DNA of 64,000 bases, taken from the NCBI RefSeq assembly GCF_036898095.1, contig NC_090751.1, positions 74,575,932 through 74,639,931 of the forward strand, given 5' to 3'. The notes beneath the pieces are model-generated. The model was not told the DNA's origin. It searched no databases and was given only the letters and a program-made list of their open reading frames with translations. The position numbers and the translations under genes are program-made. Every line of letters begins with the position of its first letter. Positions within the stretch are counted from its first letter, which is position 1. Origin of the DNA: Palaemon carinicauda. Taxonomy: Eukaryota > Arthropoda > Malacostraca > Decapoda > Palaemonidae. Of this stretch, positions 1 through 10,129 are shown one piece after another.

Positions 1-842
1 GCTCCTTAACATATGGATCTCAGCATTGATAATGTTTCTTTAACTTTGTATGACTTAAAATTTCAGGTGTGAACTCGACAGCAAATTTACTTTTGAGGAA
101 CACATTAGGTCTGTTTTCTTCAATTGCACAAAAAATTGGCTTATTGAGAAAGTCTTTCAAGATTTAGGTGATCAATCTATTCTGAAGCGTTTTAATTCTT
201 TCATTTTACCTTGTTTCGAGTATTGTTCCCTATCTGGTCTTCAGCTGCTGATTCTCATCTTAATTTGTAGGACAGGAACTTAACAGTCTATTAAATTTCT
301 TATTCCTGATCTAGATATTAATCTCTGGCACCGTCGTTCAATTAGTTCCATTATGCATGTTGCATAAGATTTTTTATAATTCTGACCATCCTTTACATTC
401 AGATCTTCCCGGACAGTTCCATCTTGTTCGTAATACTAGATATGCAGTTAATTCTAATAGTCAGGCCTTCTCCATCATGAGGCTCAATACTATACAGTAA
501 TCTAGAAGTTTTATTCCAGCTGTGACCAAGTTGTGGAATAATCTTCCTAATCGGGTAGTTCAATCAATAGAACTTCAAAAGTTCAAACTCGCAACAAATG
601 TTTTTATGTTGAACAGGCTTACATAAGTCGTTTTATAATTTATATATCAAATATTTGTGTTAATGTTGTTAATGTTTTTAAAATATTTTAAATTGTTCAT
701 TACTTCTTATATCCTTTATTCATTTCCTTATTTACTTTCCCCATTGGGCTATTTTTCCCTGTTGGAGCCCTTGGGCTTATAGCATCTTGCTTTTCCAACC
801 AGGGTTGTAGCTTAGCTAGTAATAATAATAATAATAATATAA
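1..842 (+). mobile_element. LINE-J: 3' part of a jockey/CR1-type non-LTR retrotransposon
   Basis: The plus strand encodes, with stops and frame changes, the C-terminal part of a reverse transcriptase: blocks reading 'FTFEEHIRSVF', 'AQKIGLLRK', 'DLDINLWHR', 'HPLHSDLPGQFHLVRNTR' and 'SRSFIPAVTKLWNNLPN' up to about 630. A non-coding 3' block then ends in (AAT)n at 818-842. The same order (RT end, 3' block, trinucleotide tail) recurs at 50,170-51,515, so the widespread tail block is the 3' end of this LINE. The copy starts before the window. Clade assignment to jockey/CR1 type is from general resemblance only. It is not functional. Confidence 0.8.
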
Positions 843-857
843 TCATCTTGACGAATG

Positions 858-1620
858 TATATAAGACTTCCGCCATGGCTCCATGTTTGCTGATCATAAG
901 GTGTCCTTAGCATAATCTCAAGGACTAAGAGTATTAGCATCGAACTTTCTCTCCTGTAGACATACAATTATAGGGGAGTGCTCAAGATTGAGGAGCTCAA
1001 TTTCTTCATATTTGGCCCTTAAAACTAACAATTCCATGGAAAAATGGAGTTCAAAACTGGTTTTTCCATTGGTAATTTTTGGTCTAATGCTATTTCCCAA
1101 AGATTTCTTAAGAGAGGGTCTTGATATATTGGGTTTTACGTTTGTCTTTTTCTTTGTGTCCTCTTCATCTAATTGTTGAGCGGGATGGTGGACATCAACT
1201 TAAATTTCTGATTTCTTTAATTTGTCTTCTGGTTGATCAGAAACATCAACAGACAAACTATCTGATTAATTTTGCATAACTTTGATGTTTCTTATAGAAG
1301 GAGCGAGAAAGATGAACTTCTCTCTCTCTTCTGATTAATAGGTGGTGAGCTACCAAGTTTTTACACCTTCCCCACTACAGGGGCACCTGTTAAGTTGATT
1401 TTAAGTAGAACCTCCATCAAATCAGGAAAGGATATGGCCTGAGAGAGGTTTGTACTATTGCTGGTAATGGGGAACGAAATTTGTACAGAAATGGGAAATG
1501 CCCTAATTTTAATACATGTGGCAAAGCCTCAGAAGGAAATATGCTTACCTTGTCATGCAACACTTCATCATTAGATGATGTATTTCTTTTCTTGGAACTA
1601 TTGGCAGTGCTAGGTGGGTT
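858..1620 (-). pseudogene. LINE-I fragment: ORF1 C-terminal linker and start of AP endonuclease
   Basis: Read on the minus strand, this holds the Ser/Pro-rich end of ORF1 (about 1,620-1,270, with 'NPPSTANSSKKRNTSSND') followed by the first residues of an exonuclease-endonuclease-phosphatase domain ('LRAKYEEIELL', 'SPIIVCLQERK', about 1,070-918). The Glu of 'CLQE' corresponds to the metal-binding Glu of AP endonucleases. The endonuclease stops near 858, where it meets the (AAT)n tail of the upstream LINE-J copy. The same segment is longer at 32,790-33,935. The upper boundary is where another LINE-I 3' tail has landed. Confidence 0.75.
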
Positions 1621-1799
1621 TGATTGATTGATTGATTCAAAGTTTTCAGGCATCCTGAAATCTAAGGTCATTGACGCCGATATCATTTAGTTTATGTATT
1701 ACAAAAAAAAAAAAAAAAGTATTCAATTAAAATCATAAAAGTTGAATGTCATAAAAGTTGAATAGTTTTCAGAAGACCTGCTTCTGAAATAAATCTAAA

Positions 1800-2860
1800 A
1801 ATGCCACTTGCATAGTAGGACACATCATGTCCAAGAATCTTGGCAAGGATGAACCTGCCACCCTCACCTCAAGCCTCAAACAAATATCTATTCCTTAAGT
1901 TGTTATAATTGGGGCATTCGGTCAACAAATGCCTCACTGTTAGAGGTACTAAACAGTCATATCAATACGGTTGGTGTTGGCCTTTCAGCAGAAACTCGTG
2001 TGTCAACCGAGTGTGACCAATACGGAGACGACAAAGAGAAGTCTCCCATTTTCGGGGCATCATATTATACCTCCAAGGAGATATGACATTTGTTACCTCT
2101 CTCATTTTATTCCCATCTAGGCTATCCCATTGCTGTTGCCATTTATTGCACACCAATTTCTTGATGTCAGGTAAGAAATCATTACAGGGAATGGGATACC
2201 TTCTTGGCAGCAACTCAGATGCAGCATTCTTAGCCAGTGAATCTGCCTTCTCATTCCCAGACACACTTACATGTGCTGGAACCCAACAAAATCGAACTGT
2301 TATACCTCTCCGTCCAATAATAATAAGTCATTCTAAAATCTTTAAAACTAGAGGGTTATTAGAATTAAAAACTTCTATAGCTTGAAGGACACTCCTTGCA
2401 TCACTAAAAATTGTAAAATTACCCTCCTTCTCCAATGCTATTTTCTCAATAGCAGTTAATATGCCATACAGTTCGGCAGTAAATATGGAAGCGGTCAGAG
2501 GAAGTGCACCTCTACAATTAAAACCATTACTATGTACTCCAAATCCAACGCCAGCATCAGATTTGGAGCCATCAGCATAGATAAAAGTTGATCCTCTATG
2601 TTCTTTAACATGTTCATTAAAAAGAGATCTGGCTTCTAAGTCTGACATATTCTTCTTATCTCCAATAAAATATTTACAAAAAGATGTCTCTGGTAATTTC
2701 CATGGAGGCATTAATGATACCTTGAATGATACCTTACTTCTAATTATATCCAGACTGTTTAATAATTGTTTCACCCGAAAGCCACAGGGTTGAGGAGATT
2801 TTGGGTGCAACTCAAAGTATAGGTGGGTTTGATGCCTCCTTAATATCTTAGCATAGCTGT
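1800..2860 (-). pseudogene. LINE-I ORF2 C-terminus: RNase H plus CCHC-like tail
   Basis: This is the RNase HI domain of an I-superfamily LINE. Catalytic residues are visible in order: D in 'FIYADGSKSDAGVGFG', E in 'FTAELYGIL', D in 'FSDARSVLQ' and D in 'SGNEKADS'. A C-terminal region follows with 'CRLRIGHTRLTHEFLL' and a Cys/His motif near the end, where sister copies read 'CNDFLIPLTVRHLLTECP'. One TGA near 2,328-2,330 replaces the Trp seen in a sister copy ('LEWLLIIG' at 39.6 kb); otherwise the frame is continuous from 3,035 to 1,962. In the family this domain degrades the RNA strand during reverse transcription. It is inactive here because of the stop and the missing RT. Confidence 0.8.
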
Positions 2861-3855
2861 CTGGTTTACTCAGTCGTCTTTCAGCATGCACTCCACCTAT
2901 GTGTACTTCACTGGATTTGAGGGTAGCTTCTTCCAACTTAAAAAGCTCACAGCTCCTATCAGTGGATTTATGGTTTGAGTTGCAGTTCAAACACCTGGCA
3001 CAAGTGTAAACTCTCCATGGTAATATCTTGAACAAATGCGAGATTTTTCAAATTTTTGCAAACTATAGAAGGGTGTCCAAATTTGGAACAATTGAAATAT
3101 TGTAACGACTTGTTTAAATGGTTGAACTTTAATTCTTCCATTTTCAATAGCAAAGCACATCAGCATCCTAGAAAGTAAGGATAAACATTGATGCCCTACA
3201 CTATCCACACTGTTAATGAACACATGGAAAGTATTTCCTTTTCTGTAAATTCATACAGTTATTGACTGGAGACTACGCTCCTTCCATAACTTTTAGGTAG
3301 GGTCATCTAACATATCATCACTACTTGTCTTGAGGTTAGACAGTATTACCGATTGTGTTCATGATTTGACATGGATGAGGAAGCTATTTTTTCCAAAGCG
3401 AGATGTATCACCTGGTGCAATGATTCCTACTTTTTCTGAATTAGTTTGTAAATTTTAAAATAATTCCCAGTACTCCCATTAGGCTTGGCAAAGCCACATT
3501 GGTGGTTTTGGCTTTCTCTGGGAAGGCATAGTTAAATCAACATCTTTTTATACCAGTCAGTAGGTTCATAAACATCTAAATAGTTTGGAATCTTATTACA
3601 CCCAGCATTCATGACATTTAAGTTATTAATTTTAATATTATTGATGTTACATGTTGCACTAATTGCTTTATCATGATTATTAAAAGATATCCATGAAAGC
3701 CATTTTTCCATTTCAAGTTTCATTATTATTTCTTTTATCAATCCAAAGCATTTAAATGCTTTATACAGGTTATCAAAATCAGTATCTATTGGAATTTGGG
3801 TAACAAGAAGGATTCGAGGTTTCCTTGTTACCCGACTTACTTGGTCCTGAAACAT
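2860..3855 (-). pseudogene. LINE-I ORF1 (RRM-like and CCHC gag-like protein), decayed
   Basis: The N-terminal part at 3,855-3,532 resembles an RNA-recognition fold ('RILLVTQIPIDTDFDNLY', 'FGLIKEIIMKLE', 'WLSWISFNNHDKAISA'). A middle portion near 3,240-3,030 carries a zinc-knuckle-like 'FNCSKFGHPSIVC' (C-x4-G-H-x4-C, first Cys lost), and a Cys-rich stretch 'CARCLNCNSNHKSTDRSC' follows near 2,990-2,940. This is the nucleic-acid chaperone type of ORF1. Frames change several times. The same order of domains occurs at 37.6-38.8 kb and 53.8-55.9 kb. Confidence 0.7.
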
Positions 3856-3860
3856 ACATT

Positions 3861-4243
3861 AGTAGAGGGTACTATTTTGTTCCTAGGTTGTCAACAAAAT
3901 TTTCCTTAATTAAATTAGCAGAGGTCATCAACAGTATCTGGGGTTTACCACATGATCTAGGGGTACAGGGAACATTAAGGGGAACGTACACTATGTCTTG
4001 CAATTTTTTTCTAATAATTCAAAATACCCCATTCATATATGTTTCAGACATATATAATACCTTCATGTAAAACTTTCAGGTCATTTGAACAAAATCTTCT
4101 AGATTTATTAGCAAAAATCATGGTTTTTCAAAAGAAAATTTAGGTACATTTTTCGCCACTAATATGACACCTAATGTATTGAAAATCACAGGTAGTAAGT
4201 TGGACATGGCGCCAGCCACCTGTTGAGATACTATTATTATTAT
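3861..4243. other. Unassigned AT-rich interval
   Basis: No coding region, clear repeat or RNA gene recognised between the LINE-I ORF1 start and the fold-back element. Open frames here are short and have no recognisable motif. Confidence 0.4.
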
Positions 4244-5376
4244 TATTACTTGCTAAGCTACAACCCTAGTTGGAAAAGCAGGATACTATAAGCCCAGGGG
4301 CACCAACAGGGAAAGTAGCTCAGTGAGGAAAGGAAAAAAGGAAAAATAAAATATTTTAAGAACAGCAACAACATTAAAAGAAATATTTCCTATATAAACT
4401 ACAAAAACTTTAACAATACAAGAAAGAGAGAAACCAGACAGAGCAGCGTGCCCAAGTGTACCCTCAAGCAAGAGAACTCTAACCCAAGACAGTGGAAGAC
4501 CATGGTACAGAGGCTATGGCACTACTCAAGACTAGAGAACACTGGTTTGATTTTGGAGTGTCCTTCTCCTAGAAGAGCTGCTTACCATAGCTAAAGAGTC
4601 TCTTCTACCCTTATCAAGAGTTAAGTAGCAACTGAACAATTACGGTGCAACAGTTAACCCCTTGAGAGAAGAAGAATTGTTTGGTAATCTCAGTGTTGTC
4701 AGGTGTATGAGGAGAGAGGAGAATCTGTAAAGAATATGCCAGAATATTCGGTGCATGTGTAGGCAAAGGGAAAATGAACCGTAACCAGAGATAAAGAGTT
4801 ATGGGGTCCTTTGACTTGCCAGACAGTATTATATTGGATCACTCTCTCTGGTTACAGTTCATTTTTCCTTTGCCTACGCATACACCGAATAGTCTGGCCT
4901 ATTCTTTACATATTCCATATTCTCCTCTGTCCTCATACACCTGACAACACTGAGATTACCAAAAAGTTTTTCTTCTCTCAAGGGGTTAACTACTGCATTG
5001 TAATTGTTCAGTGGCCACTTTCCTCCAGGTATGGGTAGAGGAGAGACTTTAGCTATGGTAAGCAACTCTTCTAGGAGAAACACACTCCAAAATCAAACCA
5101 TATTTCTCCAGTCTTGGGTAGTGCCATAGCCTCTGTACTATGATCTTCCCTACTTGGGTTAAGAGTTCTCTTGCTTGAAGGCACACTCAAGCACACTATT
5201 CAATTTTATTTCTATTCCTCTCGTCTTGTCAAAGAAATTTTTATTTCAATGTTACTGTTCTTAACTTATTCAATTTTTCCTAGTTTCCTTTCCTCAAAGG
5301 GGTATTTTCCCTTTTGGAGCCCCTGTGCTTATAGCATCCTGATTTTCCAACTAGGGTTGTAGCTTAGCAAGTAGTA
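4244..5376. mobile_element. Large fold-back element with ~0.53 kb inverted arms
   Basis: The left arm (about 4,244-4,785) and right arm (about 4,844-5,376) are inverted copies. 'CTTGCTAAGCTACAACCCTA' on the left answers 'TAGGGTTGTAGCTTAGCAAG' on the right, and inward both arms share blocks such as 'CACTCCAAAATCAAACC', the inverse of 'GGTTTGATTTTGGAGTG'. Near the centre 'CCGTAACCAGAGA' mirrors 'CTCTCTGGTTACAG'. The outer ends carry (ATT)n and (AAT)n and share about 130 bp with the LINE-J 3' tail. Arms have diverged by small indels. No coding capacity is credible. It may be an inverted dimer of a non-autonomous LINE or SINE sharing that tail. Confidence 0.85.
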
Positions 5377-5799
5377 GTAGTAATAATAATAATAATAATA
5401 ACAATAATAATAAATTACTTTATAAACCGAATAATTCTGTGTGGCAGAATTTGTTTTTCTTTTCGATTTTTCATGAATTTTTTGTTTATATTTTTGCTTG
5501 TAGAGATGCATTATACTCATGAGAAAGTAAAAATAAAATAAAACTTGTCACACAGAATTGCGGGATTCTTATTCCTCTTTTCAATGATATCTTTCTTTAA
5601 AATTGAACAATAAATAAGTGCGAATAGGTATGTTTTTGAGTTATGAGCTCCCAAAGATTTGCTATAAATTTTTGCTCTTTTCTTAAAAAAATCAAAATAA
5701 CATTACTATGATAACCTTTCTTTGTACTTTTATTGTTTATTCTTACATGAAGTCTCCCTAAACAAGATATTTAAACCCTGTGTACTAATACACTTGGTG
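5377..5799. other. AT-rich interval, (AAT)n then nothing recognised
   Basis: Starts with (TAG)n/(TAA)n repeats that form the outer end of the fold-back element (to about 5,414). The rest holds no gene or repeat that I recognise. Confidence 0.45.
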
Positions 5800-5801
5800 T
5801 A

Positions 5802-6458
5802 AGGGTGTCATGAGTTGCCAGCGGCCTCTCATTGTTGCCAAAAATCTAGTTAGAATGTTCCAGCTTTGTTCTCTTTCTCCCTGTCTTCTTGGTTCTTTTT
5901 GTTGCTCTCTGCTTACTTTTGTTTTCTATGCCCTTAGGTTACATTGTCCTTGCTATAAAGTTCACGAGGAAGTTATTAAAACCCAATGTACATACAAACT
6001 GCAAGTAAACAAACACACATGCATCATAACTTCCATACGTCTTTGGACACTCTGGCTGGTCTTTTCGTAGATCGTAGTTTGCATTCAACTACCCTCTATC
6101 AATGACTTTCATCTCTGCCACACATACAAGATTTCGAAATATAACTGAAAAAATAGCTACATATATGCAAAAATAAACACGCAAAGACGATTCTGTCAAA
6201 CTCGGTCATGAGACGACACTGTAAGGATGACATCATCATTTAAAGACCACTTTATCTTTATTATTTGTAAAAAAAAAATTATTAGCTAAAACTTCTTGAG
6301 AGCATGTACGACACGTTTCTGCATACATAGAAACAATAAAACTATTTTCAATTTTCTCAAGTTGTTATGTCAAACACTATAGCAGATGATTTTAAGCATT
6401 GTTCACCTAACTAATTTTCTAGCAACAATGAGAGGCTGCTGGCAACTCATGACACCCT
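5802..6458. mobile_element. 657-bp MITE with ~60-bp terminal inverted repeats and TA target site
   Basis: The left end 'AGGGTGTCATGAGTTGCC' at 5,802 matches the inverse of the right end 'GGCAACTCATGACACCCT' ending at 6,458. The match extends inward about 60 bp with few differences ('GCCTCTCATTGTTGC' in both arms). TA dinucleotides at 5,800-5,801 and 6,459-6,460 fit a TA target-site duplication as in the Tc1/mariner superfamily. No transposase frame inside, so it is non-autonomous. Superfamily assignment is inference from the TA only. Confidence 0.85.
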
Positions 6459-6474
6459 TAAGTTTACTCAATTT

Positions 6475-7215
6475 ATTTTTGAGGGGGAGGGAAGAGGTAA
6501 TAATAATAATGAAAAAAAGGGGAAAAACTTAAGTAAAAGGAAAAGAAAATAAGACTATCAAATCCCAAAGAAGACCCACTAACCTTTCATGGAATTAATT
6601 TCACCCCCAATAACACCTTCAAAAGCTGCTTCCCTAATGTCCACTCCCTACCATACAAAGGGATGGTACACCTATAATTAGAGTGGCTCACGTGTATGCC
6701 AAACCGCCTTGATGGGACTGAGAGCATTTCAAGAATATAATCATCCCAACTTTAATCACAGTGGCAGGCAAATCGGACAGACTTCTGAGAGTCCTATTTC
6801 TTTGAAACCAGCCAACTTCTGGAATCCGAAAGTCAAGTTTTTTGTTCGACAATAGTTCCGTGTGCCATTAGGGGAATACTGACACTACTAGGTCTCCAAA
6901 CATTATTGAGTAGCTGACAAGACCACCACAGTTCCCACAATTGATTTTTTTTTTTTAAATCCAATCATGGATACAATGTCCCCTAAAAATATTTAGAGTG
7001 AAATGGGTAACAGTTTTGACAGCAAGGTTGGAGAAGTTAATAAATATGAATGAGAATGAAGCAATTATAAGTAATAGAAATAGGATGAGAAAAAATTTGA
7101 CTGAGGAAAAATATTTCCCAGTTCGAGAGCCCTCTTGCCCATCACGAGGATTCAGCATGGAAATGATATGACGTGCTGAAGCCCAATGATTTCGTCAAGG
7201 CACTCTCTCGTTAAG
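6475..7215. repeat. Dispersed repeat R1, first copy
   Basis: Blocks here ('CCTTTCATGGA', 'TAATGTCCACTCCCTACC', 'AGAGTGGCTCA', 'GTTCGAGAGCCCTCTTG', 'GATTTCGTCAAGG') recur in the same order and orientation at 46,071-46,970, with many differences. No protein motif is visible in either copy. Class unknown. Confidence 0.6.
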
Positions 7216-8010
7216 AGGGTTAAACAGTTGTGAGTGGATGGGTCTTGTTTTAGTATCATTAGTGAATTGTTAAGTAACAGATTGCAAAGAGTTGTTGTTG
7301 ATGGCCAACATAGTGAGAATAGGAATGCGATATCTGGTGTTCCTCAGGATAGTGTTCTTGGCCCATTATTTTTCATATTATTACACATGATATGTGGTTT
7401 GGACAAGAAAACAAGCTCTTTGCATTTGCAGATAATACTACTCTCTACATTGATTCCATCTTCTGAATATAGATCTGGGGTTGCTGAATCTCTTAATATA
7501 AATCTTGCTAAAATTAGAGCTTGATGCAAATTATGGGCATAAAGTTGAATCCTCACAAAACTCAAATTATGATTGTAGCAAGGTCAAGGACAGTTGCTCC
7601 TCAACATCCAGATCTCAGCTTTGATATTGTTTTTTAATTGTATGACTTACTGTACAAATTATGATTTTTGATGGCAAATTTATTTTTGAAATAAAAAAAA
7701 AACATTTGATGTCTCTTCTTTAATTGCACAAACAAATTACATGTTGAGTTGAGCTTTTTGGTGATAAATCTATACTGAAGAAGTATTTTAACTCTTTCAT
7801 TCTGCCTTGTTTTAAGCATTGTTCTCCTATCTGGTCTTCAGCTGCTGAATCTCTTTGTCTATCAGATTTTTATTCCTGATCTAAGTATTAATTTCTGGCA
7901 CTGCTGTTCAGCTAGTTCTTTATGCATGTTGCATAAGGTTTTCCATAATTTTGACCATCCTTTGCATTCAGATCTTCCCAGAGAGTACCATCCTGTTCAT
8001 AATACTAGGT
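7216..8010 (+). pseudogene. LINE-J reverse transcriptase fragment
   Basis: Plus-strand RT core with frame changes: 'SNRLQRVVVDGQHSENRN', 'ISGVPQDSVLGPLFFIL' (motif B region, Gly to Asp in the usual GVPQGS), then 'FADNTTL' where the usual catalytic YADD/FADD has become FADN, then a decayed thumb region to about 8,010. Same family as 1-842 and 50,170-51,515. The catalytic change and several stops make it dead. Its 3' tail is missing. Confidence 0.75.
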
Positions 8011-8120
8011 ATGATAAGATGCTCCCATTCCAAATCATGAGTCATGGTATTTGCCTTAAAAGTAATTAGGAAGGTGGAAACTTTCCATTACCTTGTCTGG
8101 GTGTTGTGTTAATCTCTGGA
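8011..8120. other. Short unassigned interval
   Basis: Junction sequence between the LINE-J fragment and LINE-I ORF1; nothing recognised. Confidence 0.3.
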
Positions 8121-8440
8121 TGTTAAACATCCTTAGATTTTAAGACCTTGGCACAAGTGTTTGTTTTGTTTAAAGGCTGCATATTATATCCTACAATATG
8201 TTCATCTGATTTCTGAACAGGGGCTTCTCCTTTTTGAGAATGAGGACAATTCTTATTAGTGGACTTGTGATCAAAGGTACAGTTAGTGATCTTTGCAACA
8301 GAAGTGTAGGTTCCATGCTCTAGATCAGAACAATTGTCACAGAACTTTTTAATTTTTACATACCAGAGATGGATGTCCAAATTTGAAGCAATTGTAGCAT
8401 TGCAAAGGTCTCTGGTTGTAAAGGTGAACTTGTATTCTCT
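8121..8440 (-). pseudogene. LINE-I ORF1 fragment with Cys-rich zinc-binding region
   Basis: The minus strand reads 'KKFCDNCSDLEHGTYTSV' and 'CTFDHKSTNKNCPHS', matching the second Cys-rich region of ORF1 seen at 2,990-2,940 and 54.3 kb, then 'NKTNTCAKVLKS' matching the 'SYAKALKS' block. Upstream traces of the first zinc knuckle lie near 8,390. It is bounded at about 8,440 by the 3' tail of an inserted LINE-I copy. Confidence 0.65.
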
Positions 8441-8620
8441 AATTCTTGATTGATTGACTGATTACGAGTTCTGTGGCATCCTGACGTGTAAGGTCGTTGA
8501 CACCAATATCGCTTGAGTATAAATAAAGAAATAAATAAATGATAATTCAATTTGAAACAATGAAAGTGAAAACATCCTTATAACAGTTAAATAGCTTTCA
8601 GAAAACCTGCTTCTGATAGA
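8441..8620 (-). mobile_element. LINE-I 3' end, short nested copy
   Basis: On the plus strand the tail begins 'TTGATTGATTGACTGATT' and is followed by the diagnostic 3' block ('GGCATCCTGACGTGTAAGG', 'TTGACACCAATATCGCTTGA') and the end of the coding region near 8,600 ('CAGAAAACCTGCTTCTGA'). It is only about 180 bp long because another LINE-I copy was inserted at 8,621. Confidence 0.75.
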
Positions 8621-9345
8621 TTGATTGATTTGAGGCTTTCTAGCATCCTGATATCTAAGGTCGTTGATGCAGATATCCTGTATTGTAAATAGAAAAAATA
8701 AAAGGATATTAAATTAAAACCATACAAGCAAATATATCATTTTAAAAGTTGAATATCTTTCAGAAAACCTGGTACTGAAATATAGCTAAAAATACCACTA
8801 GCATGGTATATACACGTCATGTCCAAGAATCTTGGCAAGGATGAACCTGCCATCCTCACCTCGAGCCTCAAACAGATATCTATTTCTTTCACTACTATAC
8901 GTGGGGAATTCAGTCAACAAATGCCTCACTGTTAATGGTACCAAACAGTTGACGCAATATGGTTGATGTTGGCCAGCCAGCAAAAACTCATGTGTTATCC
9001 GAGAATGACCAATGGGGAAACGACAAAGAGTAGTCTCCCACTTTCGGGGTATCCCGTTATACCCCCAAGAGGATAGGATATAACATTACCTATTTCTCTC
9101 ATCTTATTTCAAGAGTAAATTATACCAATGCTGTTGCCAATTACTATAAATAAATTTCTTAATTGTAGGTAAAAAAATCCTCACTGGGAATGGGATACCT
9201 TCTTGGTAGCAACCCTGCTGCAGCCTTCTTTGCCAGTAAATCTGCCTTCTCATTCCCAGATACACCTACAGGTGTTGGAACCCAACAAAATCAAACTGTT
9301 ATACCTTTCATATCAATAATTAAAAGCCACTCTAAAATCTTTAAA
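8621..9345 (-). pseudogene. LINE-I 3' half, left piece (RNase H end, C-terminal motif, tail)
   Basis: The tail 'GATTGATTGATTTGAG' at about 8,623 starts this copy. Then come the 3' block, the C-terminal region 'LAGQHQPYCVNCLVPLTV' with 'RHLLTEFPTYSSERNRYLF' (Cys/His motif) and the end of RNase H up to 9,345. The copy is interrupted there by the DIRS-A element and resumes at 16,134. Sequence continuity with other copies across the gap supports one original LINE. Confidence 0.8.
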
Positions 9346-9394
9346 AATGACAAATTCATAGATAGTTTGTATTTTTCCTAACTATACAAACCTT

Positions 9395-9558
9395 AGCTAT
9401 TTAATAGGGATATTACTTTCGGCGTAGCTGAAATGACGAGCCATTAATTTTTAACGAGGGTTTACTACCCACACAGCTAGTTAGTGGGAGTAGGGGAGGG
9501 TAGCTTGCTCAACACCCCCCACCCCCCATCTAACACACCTGTGCTTGAGCTCACTTTG
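9395..9558. repeat. DIRS-A 3' inverted terminal repeat (left copy)
   Basis: About 160 bp that is the inverse of 15,946-16,105. Shared blocks in order: 'ATTACTTTC', 'CCATTAATTTTTAACGAGGG', 'TTTACTACCCAC', 'GGTAGCxTGCT', 'CACACCTGTGCTTGAGCTCA'. An outer 50-bp extension (9,346-9,394) is specific to this end. Confidence 0.9.
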
Positions 9559-9605
9559 TTTGGAGGTAGGACTTCAAGGGGGATAGGGCTGGCGGGCAAG
9601 TTTGG

Positions 9606-9692
9606 TTAAATAGCTAAGGTTTGTGTACAAATCATCTACGAATTTGTCATTTGTTCCGTAACTGGAATACAAACCACGCTATTTCATAGGGG
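9606..9692. repeat. DIRS-A internal complementary region (ICR)
   Basis: The first half ('TTAAATAGCTAAGGTTTGT', then 'CTACGAATTTGTC') is the inverse of the left outer end (9,346-9,400). The second half ('CCGTAACTGGAATACAAA', 'CTATTTCATAGGGGT') is the inverse of the right outer end (16,085-16,133). So the two outermost ends are joined tail to tail here in inverse orientation, as in DIRS1. In that family the ICR templates completion of the ends and circle formation. Confidence 0.85.
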
Positions 9693-10129
9693 TGACTCAC
9701 CCATTAGGAAGGGTGTACGTCCCAGACAGTCTGGCTTTTGGCTTTGCCTGGGGGCTCCTTATTTGAGTGTGTAAGTACTCAAGAAATAAGGATTCCCTGC
9801 ACCTCGCTAAAACCTTGCTACGCAAGGTCTGCGGCCTACGCAAGCTGTGTGTGAAGGTATGAAGAAGTGTGACTTGTCCTAGAAAGTTATTCTGAAGTTC
9901 TTTAGATGGAAACTAGTAGACTAGGACTTTCCCAATACCACCTAGTAAGGGTATGGGGACGTAACAGCTATGCAGAGAACCCAGGATGCTGCTTTCCCCA
10001 AGAGAGGGGATGATGAAGAAAAGAGTAAGGGCCATTCAAACCTTTTCATTCATGAAGACTAAAACCAGGTAACAATGCTCTCAACCTTCTGCTACTTGTC
10101 CAATAAGGAGCTTGAGGTTTAAACCAGCT

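Larger units (their letters stand above)
1621..3860 (-). mobile_element. LINE-I copy with large internal deletion (ORF1 joined to RNase H)
   Basis: A minus-strand I-superfamily LINE. Its 3' end is at 1,621-1,720 (TTGA-type repeats, then the block with 'CATTGACGCCGATATC' on the plus strand and an A-run) and its 5' part lies near 3,860. ORF1 is present from about 3,860 to 2,860, but endonuclease and most of the RT are missing. The sequence passes from ORF1 directly into the end of ORF2 (RNase H and C-terminal zinc motif). The order of parts and similarity to copies at 37.5-43.7 and 53.8-58.1 kb support the assignment. Its tail lies inside another LINE-I ORF1. Confidence 0.75.

Noticed and set aside
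5810..6070. 86-codon frame with Cys/Leu-rich text
   Set aside because: Starts within the terminal inverted repeat of the MITE; no family resemblance.
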